Positions 1 to 7,702 of a stretch of DNA of 64,000 nucleotides are shown here, one piece after another. Source of the stretch: Aliivibrio sp. EL58 (GTDB lineage Bacteria > Pseudomonadota > Gammaproteobacteria > Enterobacterales > Vibrionaceae); NCBI RefSeq assembly GCF_900312675.1, contig NZ_OMPC01000012.1:233700-297699 (forward strand). The letters are read 5' to 3'. The position numbers and the translations under genes are program-made. Below the pieces are notes generated by a model. That model was not told where the DNA came from and did not search any database. It saw only the letters and a program-made list of their open reading frames with translations. The stretch's first letter is position 1. Each line of letters opens with the position of its first letter.

Positions 1-1
1 C

Positions 2-1168
2 GCGTTTTATTTGATGTTAGCGATTCGTGCACGTTTACGTGAAAACAATTGGTTTGAAACTCAAAATATTCCTATTCCTAACTTGGCCGATTTATTAGAT
101 TTAGTCGCACTTGGAACCGTCGCTGACTTGGTGGCATTGGATGAAAATAACCGCATTTTGGTGCATCAAGGTATTCAACGTATTCGTGCAGGAAAATGCC
201 GTCCGGGTATTCAGGCGCTAATTGAAGTAGCGAATAAAGTTCCTTCTCGAATTGTTGCTTCTGATTTTGGTTTTGCGCTTGGGCCAAGAATTAATGCCGC
301 TGGCCGATTGGATGATATGTCGTTTGGCGTTGAATTGCTGATGTCTAATAATATTCACGCTGCGCGCCGTATGGCTTCAGAGCTGGATGCTTTAAATCAA
401 ACTCGTAAAGAGATAGAGCAAGGCATGAAAGATGAAGCAATGGCGATTTGTGAGCGACTTGAATTTGGTGCACAGACAGAATTGCCTTTTGGACTGGTGT
501 TATTCCAACGCGATTGGCATCAAGGTGTCATTGGCATTCTCGCTTCTCGCATTAAAGAAAAATATCACCGTCCAGTGATCGCTTTTGCTGATGGTGGCGA
601 TGGATTCATTAAAGGGTCATGCCGTTCTATCCCTGGTTTTCATATGCGTGATGCATTGGATTTGATTGATACTCGTAACCCAGGATTGATTTTAAAATTT
701 GGTGGTCATGCAATGGCGGCAGGCTTAACCATTAAAGAGGTTGATTATAAGAAATTCAGCCAAGCTTTTGATGATGTGGTTCGAGAATCCGTAGAAGAAG
801 AGGCGCTAAATGGGATTGTATTATCTGATGGAGAATTAACGCCAGAAGAGTTTACCTTAGGCACTGCTGAAATTATTCGAGCTGGTGGCCCGTGGGGACA
901 AGCTTTCCCTGAGCCTATTTTTGATGGTGAATTTAAAGTATTGAATCAGCGTTTGGTTGGTGAAAAACATCTTAAATTAATGTTAGAGCCAATTCATAGA
1001 GATTTCCCTACCAATAAAATGGTTGATGCCATCGCCTTTAATATTGATATTCGTCGTTGGCCTGATGCGTCGGTACAAAAAGTGAAGTTGGCTTATCGCT
1101 TAGATATCAATGAATTTAGAGGCAATCAAACATTACAATTAATGGTTGAATACATAGAACCAATGTAA
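2..1168 (+). CDS. recJ: RecJ single-strand-specific 5'-3' exonuclease (3' part, start outside window)
   Basis: The reading frame is open from the first bases of the window, so the gene is cut at its 5' end; 388 residues remain of a protein that is about 577 residues in E. coli. RecJ degrades single-stranded DNA 5' to 3' in RecFOR recombination, mismatch repair and base-excision repair. The fragment begins near the end of the DHH catalytic domain, where GTVADLVALD fits a conserved RecJ motif, and contains the DHHA1 domain with the hallmark FGGHAMAAG, followed by the C-terminal OB-like domain. The downstream neighbour is prfB, as in many gammaproteobacteria. Identification rests on motif match; the missing N-terminus cannot be judged. 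Confidence 0.95.
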   Translation, partial: AFYLMLAIRARLRENNWFETQNIPIPNLADLLDLVALGTVADLVALDENNRILVHQGIQRIRAGKCRPGIQALIEVANKVPSRIVASDFGFALGPRINAAGRLDDMSFGVELLMSNNIHAARRMASELDALNQTRKEIEQGMKDEAMAICERLEFGAQTELPFGLVLFQRDWHQGVIGILASRIKEKYHRPVIAFADGGDGFIKGSCRSIPGFHMRDALDLIDTRNPGLILKFGGHAMAAGLTIKEVDYKKFSQAFDDVVRESVEEEALNGIVLSDGELTPEEFTLGTAEIIRAGGPWGQAFPEPIFDGEFKVLNQRLVGEKHLKLMLEPIHRDFPTNKMVDAIAFNIDIRRWPDASVQKVKLAYRLDINEFRGNQTLQLMVEYIEPM

Positions 1169-1438
1169 AGCGCCCCTTCTATAACGTGAAAAGGTTAATT
1201 TATACTAAACGAGCCGTTAAGAAATACCTAATGAGATGTTGCGTTCTTGTTTTGTATGAAAATAGAAAGGCTTGTATTCCGAGCAGAGGTTAAATAAAAA
1301 GAAATTTGGTGTGATTAAATTTACACCATTTTCTCAATCCTTATTGTTCTTGCTTTCAGAGGTTGAAATACCTCGATTTCTATCACACTTTTCGTTAAAA
1401 TCTCTCGGTTATTTTTTATTCGGCGATGATAAAACACC

Positions 1439-2537
1439 ATGTTCGAAATTAATCCTATTAAAAACCGTCTCCAGGATGTGTCTGAACGCACAAATATCCT
1501 GAGGGGGTACCTTTGACTATGATGCTAAGAAAGAGCGTCTAGAAGAAGTCAATGCAGAGTTAGAGCAACCAGAAGTATGGAATGAACCTGAGCGTGCACA
1601 AGCGCTAGGTAAAGAACGTGCTTCACTGGAAGCGATTGTTGAAACAATTGACCAATTAGATCTTGGCGGCGAAGACGTTGAAGGTTTACTTGAGTTAGCT
1701 GTGGAAGAACAAGATCAAGAAACATTTGATGAGATTGAACCTGAGCTTGCTGAGTTAGAAGCTAAACTAGCGACATTAGAATTCCGTCGTATGTTCTCAG
1801 GCGCACATGATGCATCTGATTGTTATATTGATTTGCAATCAGGCTCTGGCGGTACAGAAGCGCAAGATTGGACATCAATGATGTTGCGTATGTATTTGCG
1901 TTGGGCGGAAGCCAAAGGGTTTAAAACGGAAGTTATCGAAGTTTCTGACGGTGATGTTGCAGGCCTAAAAGGGGCAACTGTACGCATCTCTGGTGAATAC
2001 GCTTATGGTTGGTTACGTACTGAAACTGGTGTACACCGTTTAGTTCGTAAGTCGCCATTTGACTCAAGTGGTCGTCGACATACCTCATTTGCTTCAGCGT
2101 TTATCTATCCTGAAATAGATGACAACATTGAAGTAGATATCAACCCTGCTGATTTACGTATTGATGTATACCGAGCTTCTGGCGCGGGTGGTCAGCACGT
2201 AAACACCACTGAATCTGCGGTACGTATTACTCACGTTCCGACAAATACAGTAGTGCAATGTCAAAATGATCGTTCTCAGCATAAAAACAAAGCACAAGCG
2301 ATGAAGCAGTTGAAAGCAAAACTGTTTGAACTTGAGCTTCAGAAACAAAACGCAGAGAAACAAGTAAACGAAGATTCTAAATCCGACATTGGGTGGGGCA
2401 GTCAGATTCGCTCATACGTATTAGATGATTCGCGCATTAAAGATTTGCGTACCGGCATTGAAAATCGTAATACGCAAGCCGTATTAGACGGTGATTTAGA
2501 TAAATTTATCGAAGCCAGCTTAAAATCTGGATTATAA
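1439..2537 (+). CDS. prfB: Peptide chain release factor 2 (RF2), needs programmed +1 frameshift
   Basis: RF2 recognises UGA and UAA stop codons and triggers peptidyl-tRNA hydrolysis on the ribosome. Translation starts at the ATG at 1439 and runs 25 codons (MFEINPIKN...RGYL) to an in-frame TGA at 1514-1516. A +1 shift at CTTTGAC joins this to the long frame 1515-2537, giving 365 residues, the same as E. coli RF2. The stop-recognition tripeptide SPF is in [10 protein letters not shown], and the catalytic GGQ falls at residues 250-252 within [12 protein letters not shown]. lysS follows after 13 bp, so the two are likely cotranscribed, as in E. coli. The 270 bp upstream show no other gene. Confidence 0.98.
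1502..1517 (+). promoter_or_regulatory. prfB: prfB autoregulatory +1 frameshift site
   Basis: The internal Shine-Dalgarno-like AGGGGG (1502-1507) lies three bases before the slippery CTT-T, and the in-frame stop TGA is followed by C, the poorest termination context. This is the arrangement used by E. coli prfB: when RF2 is scarce the ribosome pauses at UGA and slips +1 into the GAC frame. All elements are directly visible. Confidence 0.97.
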
Positions 2538-2550
2538 GAAAGGGTTCATT

Positions 2551-4056
2551 ATGACTGACCAAGTACAACTAGATGAAAACAAACTGATTGCTGAACGTCG
2601 TGGTAAATTAGACCATATCCGTCAAGCATGTAAGGCTAATGGCCACCCGAATGACTTCCGTCGTGACAGCCTTGCGAGTGACCTTCAAGCAGAGTTTGGT
2701 GAGAAGACCAAAGAAGAGCTAGAAGAATTAAACCATATCGTTGCTATCGCAGGCCGTATCATGGCTAAGCGCGGTCCTTTCTTATTGATCCAAGAAGTGT
2801 CTGGCAAGATCCAAGCTTATGCAGCAAAAGATGTGCAAAAAGAGCTTAAAGAACAATACCAAGGTTTAGATATCGGTGACATCATCGGTGTTAAAGGTGC
2901 ACTACATAAATCAGGTAAAGGCGATCTTTACGTGAATATGGAAGAGTATGTATTGCTAACAAAAGCATTACGTCCATTGCCTGAAAAATTCCACGGTCTA
3001 ACAGACCAAGAAATGCGTTACCGTCAACGTTATGTTGACCTTATCGTAAATGAAGATTCTCGTACTGCATTTATTATCCGCTCTAAAGTGGTTTCTGCAA
3101 TTCGTAACTTCATGGTTGATAAAGGCTTCATGGAAGTAGAAACACCAATGATGCATGTTATTCCTGGTGGCGCTTCTGCTCGTCCATTCGTAACACACCA
3201 TAATGCACTTGATGTTGATATGTACCTACGTATCGCCCCTGAACTTTACCTAAAACGTCTAGTTGTTGGTGGTTTTGAGCGTGTGTTCGAAATTAACCGT
3301 AACTTCCGTAATGAAGGTCTATCTCCTCGTCATAATCCAGAATTCACAATGATGGAATTCTACATGGCGTATGCTGATTACAACGATCTAATGGATCTAA
3401 CAGAAGCAATGCTATCTCAAGTAGCTATCTCTGTTCTAGGCAGTGATAAAATGCCTTACGGTGAATATACCGTTGATTTTGGTGGCAAATACGCACGTAT
3501 GAGCATGCTAGACGCGATTAAACTATACAACCCAGAGCATGCTGAGATTCAAGCGTTAACGTACGAAGGCGTTCAAGATCGTGACTTAATGGTTTCTATC
3601 GCGAAATCAGTGCATGTTGAAGTTGAAAGCTTCTGGACATGTGGCCAGCTTCTTGAGGAAATCTTTGGTGAAACAGCTGAACCTAAGTTAATGCAACCTA
3701 CGTTCATCACTGAATACCCAGCAGATATCTCACCATTAGCACGTCGTAACGACAACAATGATTTCATTACAGACCGTTTTGAGTTCTTTATTGGTGGTCG
3801 TGAAGTAGCAAATGGTTTCTCTGAGCTTAATGATGCTCAAGACCAAGACGAGCGTTTTAAAGCGCAAGTTAATGCAAAAGAGTCTGGCGATGATGAAGCA
3901 ATGTTCTATGATGCTGATTATATTACAGCACTTGAGCATGGTTTACCGCCAACAGCTGGTCAAGGTATTGGTATTGACCGTTTAGTGATGCTATTTACTA
4001 ACACTCACACAATTCGTGATGTTATTTTATTCCCTTCTATGCGTCCTCAAGCATAA
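2551..4056 (+). CDS. lysS: Lysyl-tRNA synthetase, class II
   Basis: Charges tRNA-Lys with lysine using ATP in the cytosol. The 501 residues match the usual length of about 505. An N-terminal OB-fold anticodon-binding domain (about residues 60-150, starting [12 protein letters not shown]) precedes the class II catalytic core: motif 2 in [20 protein letters not shown] and motif 3 in [10 protein letters not shown] near the C-terminus. It follows prfB by 13 bp with a GAAAGGG ribosome-binding site and ends in a clear intrinsic terminator. Codon use is that of a highly expressed gene. Nothing unusual was seen. Confidence 0.98.
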   Translation: MTDQVQLDENKLIAERRGKLDHIRQACKANGHPNDFRRDSLASDLQAEFGEKTKEELEELNHIVAIAGRIMAKRGPFLLIQEVSGKIQAYAAKDVQKELKEQYQGLDIGDIIGVKGALHKSGKGDLYVNMEEYVLLTKALRPLPEKFHGLTDQEMRYRQRYVDLIVNEDSRTAFIIRSKVVSAIRNFMVDKGFMEVETPMMHVIPGGASARPFVTHHNALDVDMYLRIAPELYLKRLVVGGFERVFEINRNFRNEGLSPRHNPEFTMMEFYMAYADYNDLMDLTEAMLSQVAISVLGSDKMPYGEYTVDFGGKYARMSMLDAIKLYNPEHAEIQALTYEGVQDRDLMVSIAKSVHVEVESFWTCGQLLEEIFGETAEPKLMQPTFITEYPADISPLARRNDNNDFITDRFEFFIGGREVANGFSELNDAQDQDERFKAQVNAKESGDDEAMFYDADYITALEHGLPPTAGQGIGIDRLVMLFTNTHTIRDVILFPSMRPQA

Positions 4057-4449
4057 TTTAGAATAAAATTAGTATATTAATGAAAGAGCAGTGTTTAAAA
4101 CTGCTCTTTTTTTTGACTAATTTCTGATAAAAAAGTAAATAATAAGAATCCAATAACACTTTTTAATCAATTGACTTAACTTTTACAATTCTATTGCGTC
4201 TCTTCTTATCTACTAAAAAGGAATATATTCCCTTTTTTTTATAACTAATTTACCGTTAAATCTCACTAATGAACCCTTTTTTTATCTAATATGTTAACTG
4301 TCATTTGTTATTTATGGGTTTGTTGTGGTCTTTTTGTTAAAAAGATGACGAGCATCTCACTTGTGAGACTGTGAGTGGTCTTAAAACCTGTATAGTTGGC
4401 TTATAACGATTTTTCAGTTGGTTAATTAAAGAATTTAGAGGTAAGGCTT
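4057..4449. other. Intergenic region lysS-vpsR (393 bp) with a short palindrome
   Basis: After the lysS terminator this AT-rich gap holds no ORF of note. A perfect inverted repeat TCTCAC-TT-GTGAGA lies at 4355-4368, about 80 bp before vpsR, followed by a related GTGAG at 4371-4375. TATAGT at 4391 could be a -10 box but has no good -35 at 17 bp, so no promoter is claimed. The vpsR ribosome-binding site is AGAGGTAAGG just before 4450. Confidence 0.5.
4083..4114 (+). terminator. Rho-independent terminator of prfB-lysS
   Basis: Stem AAAGAGCAG / CTGCTCTTT around a nine-base loop is followed by a run of T. It is placed just after the lysS stop codon. Confidence 0.9.
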
Positions 4450-5787
4450 ATGGGTACTCAGTTTCGTATGGATTCTGTTCCAGGTTCATTAGTGGTTGTT
4501 GGCGGAAGTTATGAACCTTGGTTAGCAGTATTAGAACAGGTAGGTTGGCGTTGTCATCGCTGTTATGATCTTCGTGCAGCACAAACATTGTTTGACGAAA
4601 TTGGGCCTTGTATTGGTATTGTTGATTTAAGCCAAGATGATTTCAGCCTTAATGGTATAGCAACGTTAGTAAATAATAATAAACAAGTTCGTTGGATGGC
4701 ATTCATTCGTGAATCACAATTAAGCTCTGATACTATTTGCCAGTTTATAGTGAATTTCTGTATTGATTTCTTTACCGCTCCAATTCCTGATGCTCAGTTA
4801 CTGAGTACGATTGGTCACCAACTTGGCATGCTTAAACTAGAGCGCAAAGTTTGGCCTAATATGGGTAAGAAATCGGATCTCGGTATTTTAGGCGAAGCAC
4901 CTATCGTGAAGCGCTTACGTGATCAAATTCGTCGAGTGGCACCTACTGACGTTTCTATTTTAGTCTCTGGCGAAAGTGGTGTTGGTAAAGATGCAGTAGC
5001 AAAAGCAGTGCATGACTCTTCTGGCCGTAATAAAGGTCCATTTATCTCTTTGAATTGTGGTTCGCTATCTGAATCAAAAATAGAGCAAGAGCTATTTGGT
5101 TTACATATTTCTGAATTCGAAGATTCAAAGTTATACCAAGCCAATGGTGGAACTCTATTTTTAAATGATATAAATGACTTACCAGTAAGTCAGCAGCAGC
5201 ATTTATTACGATTCCTACAAGAAGGTAATATCGAAACTTCTCAAGGTTTTGTTGATCTTGATGTTCGTGTCATTGTGGCAAGTCATATTGATTTAGAAAA
5301 AGCGATTGAAGAGGGAGACTTTAAAGAGGAGCTGTATTACCGTTTAAATGTTCTTCGAATTCATGTGCCTTCTTTAAAAGAGAGAAGTTCTGATATTTCG
5401 ATCTTAGCGGATCACTTTCTTCAGCGCTACGCAAAAGAATATAATACTCAAGCACGCACTTTCTCTGAAGAAGCGATGCAGACTATGCTTCATTATCAAT
5501 GGCCAGGAAATGTTCGTGAACTTGTGAATCAAGTAAAACGAGCGGTACTTCTTGCCGATAGTATGACGATTGATCTTGAGCATTTAGATCTTCCTCAACG
5601 CAGCGATACAAAACGTAGTTTACGTGTTATTCGTGAGAATTCTGAACGAGATGCACTACTGATGGTATTAGAATCCCATGATGGTCAGGTTTCTTCAGCA
5701 GCGAAAGAACTCGGCGTATCACGTGCAACCATGTATCGTTTGTTGAATAAGCATAATTTAATTTCTGAACCAAGAAGCTATAGTTAA
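4450..5787 (+). CDS. vpsR: VpsR, enhancer-binding-protein-like biofilm master regulator
   Basis: 445 residues very similar to what I recall of V. cholerae VpsR, the c-di-GMP-responsive activator of exopolysaccharide genes, which lies next to lysS there as well. An N-terminal receiver-like domain (about 1-135) keeps an aspartate at position 59 (CIGIVDL). An AAA+ domain follows with Walker A GESGVGKD at 174-181 and a C-terminal Fis-type helix-turn-helix (SSAAKELGVSRATMYRLL, about 415-432). The sigma-54 contact loop GAFTGA is missing: only 13 residues separate ELFG from ANGG. Walker B reads GGTLFLND at 233-240 instead of the usual LFLDE. This agrees with V. cholerae VpsR working with the housekeeping sigma factor. 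Confidence 0.93.
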   Translation: MGTQFRMDSVPGSLVVVGGSYEPWLAVLEQVGWRCHRCYDLRAAQTLFDEIGPCIGIVDLSQDDFSLNGIATLVNNNKQVRWMAFIRESQLSSDTICQFIVNFCIDFFTAPIPDAQLLSTIGHQLGMLKLERKVWPNMGKKSDLGILGEAPIVKRLRDQIRRVAPTDVSILVSGESGVGKDAVAKAVHDSSGRNKGPFISLNCGSLSESKIEQELFGLHISEFEDSKLYQANGGTLFLNDINDLPVSQQQHLLRFLQEGNIETSQGFVDLDVRVIVASHIDLEKAIEEGDFKEELYYRLNVLRIHVPSLKERSSDISILADHFLQRYAKEYNTQARTFSEEAMQTMLHYQWPGNVRELVNQVKRAVLLADSMTIDLEHLDLPQRSDTKRSLRVIRENSERDALLMVLESHDGQVSSAAKELGVSRATMYRLLNKHNLISEPRSYS

Positions 5788-5850
5788 TAGAGACTACAGT
5801 TAACAAAAAACTTTATTTAACAAGATATTAGTTAAATGAAAAGTGACAGT

Positions 5851-5888
5851 AAAAGAGGCTTATCTCGTTTGAGGTAAGCCTCTTTTTT
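5851..5888. terminator. Bidirectional terminator between vpsR and mutH
   Basis: A 16-bp stem (AAAAGAGGCTTATCTC / GAGGTAAGCCTCTTTT, one T-G pair) around GTTT is flanked by A and T tracts on the two strands. It sits between convergent genes and can serve both. Confidence 0.9.
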
Positions 5889-6555
5889 ACTTAAAAAATG
5901 ATGTCAAAATAGAATGAGTAAAATGGGTTTTTAAATAAAATCCTCTAGGTAAGGTTTTAATCGGTTGACCATTCTCTCCATAAGCCTCAGTAAGGGCTCG
6001 GCTATTTGCGGCTTTAGGTCTAAGCTGTAAGACTTCACCGTGCTTTGCGGTTATAGATTCCACTTTTCCCAGTACAATGAGATCCATTAACTCTTCCCAG
6101 TCCTGTTTAAGCTGCTGCTCTTCTTCTGGTGAAGGTTGCCATAAAACAGGATATCCAACGTGTCGATCTCCTACAGGGATCTCTCGTTCGCCTTCTACCG
6201 GGATCCACAACACATGGGCTAATTTATGGCGTACATGAGACTCTTCCCATTTTAAGCTATGCACCCCAGTTAAGGGAGCAACAGAGACAAAAGTCGTTTC
6301 GAGTGGTTTGCCACTATGGCTAATAGGGATCGTTTTGAGTTCAATATCAAGATCAACAAAATCAGGTAGAGGTTTACTGCCTGCTGATGCGCCTAAGTGT
6401 AATTCTAATAATTGCCCAACCCATCCTTTATCTCGCTTTAGGTTTTCAGGAACAGGAACACCTGCCATCTCAGCAAGCTCTGATAATGTATAGCCAGCAA
6501 TGGCTTCAGCTCGTGTTAATAGCTCAGTAATTGATGTTGGAGGCAGTCGTTTCAT
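5887..6555 (-). CDS. mutH: MutH, methyl-directed mismatch-repair endonuclease
   Basis: MutH nicks the unmethylated strand at hemimethylated GATC sites when activated by MutL. The 222 residues match the family length (E. coli 229). The catalytic pattern D-X6-E-X-K is present as D65, E72 and K74 in [11 protein letters not shown], and the C-terminal region with [11 protein letters not shown] is conserved. The gene is on the minus strand, convergent with vpsR and sharing its terminator. Its upstream region is the GATC- and DnaA-box-rich gap shared with rppH. Presence of mutH implies a Dam methylation system in this organism. Confidence 0.97.
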   Translation of the reverse strand: MKRLPPTSITELLTRAEAIAGYTLSELAEMAGVPVPENLKRDKGWVGQLLELHLGASAGSKPLPDFVDLDIELKTIPISHSGKPLETTFVSVAPLTGVHSLKWEESHVRHKLAHVLWIPVEGEREIPVGDRHVGYPVLWQPSPEEEQQLKQDWEELMDLIVLGKVESITAKHGEVLQLRPKAANSRALTEAYGENGQPIKTLPRGFYLKTHFTHSILTSFFK

Positions 6556-7153
6556 AATGGCTCATGCATGGTATTGAGAGGGTAAGATTATCATAAAATA
6601 AACCTTTTTAAGTAGTCAGAACAAGATCCAAATAAGTTATCCACATTCATGGTTGTTTTTTATGCGTAGTTTGTTTTTATGGATCCATATACAGTGCTTT
6701 ATTTATGAATAAGTTATTGACTTTTGGTGTTGTACCTCATATTTAGGGCTGTAATTGTGGGTAACCATCAAGTTGTTCGATCTTTAACCGATCTGTGTTT
6801 TTATTACTCACGCTTATTTTTTCAAAAAAGATCTCTGCAAGGATCTTGTTCTTAACTTTATGTTTAATATGATTTTTATGAAGATATTATTTTTTTGATA
6901 ATTCTTAGCTCAAATAGATTTTTAACTCTCTTTTTGATTTGTTTTAATCTTCTTCACAAAGTTATACACAGAAAAGGTGAATAAATGTGGGGTAGCTCTC
7001 ATTGTTATGTTGATAACTAGCCTTGTGATTAAAACTTATTCAAGAAAAGAGGTTATTTTAATAAAACGTGACAAGAAAGCGTGATCCTGTTTGCTCAAAG
7101 AGGCGATCTGTGAAAAAATCAAAGGTAATATAAGTTTAAGATGAGGTCATCCA
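6556..7153. promoter_or_regulatory. mutH-rppH intergenic region, probable DARS2-like DnaA-reactivating locus
   Basis: About 600 AT-rich bases without an ORF. DnaA boxes seen: TTATCCACA at 6637-6645 (+), TTATACACA at 6962-6970 (+) and TTTTTCACA read on the minus strand at 7109-7117. One-mismatch boxes lie at 6756-6764 (-), 6950-6958 (+), 7008-7016 (-) and 7024-7032 (-). Eight GATC sites occur between 6625 and 7108. In E. coli the gap between mutH and rppH (ygdP) is DARS2, which converts ADP-DnaA to ATP-DnaA. Shared position and box content support the call. I found no clean IHF consensus. The region must also hold the promoters of the divergent genes. Confidence 0.65.
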
Positions 7154-7666
7154 GTGATAGATGGCGATGGTTTCCGCCCGAATGTCGGGATAGTGATATG
7201 TAATAGCCATGGTCAAGTATTCTGGGCGAAACGATATGGACAACATTCTTGGCAATTTCCCCAAGGTGGCATTGATGACGGCGAGACGCCAGAACAAGCA
7301 ATGTACCGAGAATTGTATGAAGAAGTTGGTCTGACAAAAAATGATGTACGTATTTTAGCGAGTAGCCGACACTGGTTACGATATAAACTACCGAAGCGTT
7401 TAGTTAGATGGGATTCAAAACCTGTCTGTATTGGGCAAAAACAGAAGTGGTTTTTGCTACGCTTGGAATGTGATGAATCCAAGGTGAATATGCAAAGAGA
7501 TCGCACGCCAGAATTTGATGGTTGGCGATGGGTGAGTTATTGGTACCCAGTTAGACAAGTGGTTTCATTTAAGCGTGATGTTTATCGTCGAGCCCTCAAA
7601 GAGTTCGCGGTAATTGCTATGCCGTTTAAGGAACGAAAATTTAAAAGGAAAGGTAAAAAAGGTTAA
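7154..7666 (+). CDS. rppH: RNA pyrophosphohydrolase RppH (Nudix)
   Basis: RppH removes pyrophosphate from the 5' end of mRNA and so opens it to RNase E decay. The 170 residues start at a GTG codon ([15 protein letters not shown]), as E. coli rppH does to my recollection. The Nudix box is complete at residues 38-60: G-x5-E-x7-R-E-x2-E-E-x-G in [20 protein letters not shown]. The tail is basic ([12 protein letters not shown]). It is the first gene of a run rppH-ptsP-TauE-lgt-thyA, with a 36-bp gap to ptsP, an order shared with E. coli apart from the TauE gene. Confidence 0.96.
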   Translation: MIDGDGFRPNVGIVICNSHGQVFWAKRYGQHSWQFPQGGIDDGETPEQAMYRELYEEVGLTKNDVRILASSRHWLRYKLPKRLVRWDSKPVCIGQKQKWFLLRLECDESKVNMQRDRTPEFDGWRWVSYWYPVRQVVSFKRDVYRRALKEFAVIAMPFKERKFKRKGKKG

Positions 7667-7702
7667 GCGGTCGATACCTTATAACCTTAAGGATTACCTC
7701 TT

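Noticed and set aside
1272-1502. 76-codon plus-strand ORF before prfB
   Set aside because: It overlaps the real prfB start in another frame, has no ribosome-binding site and resembles no known protein.
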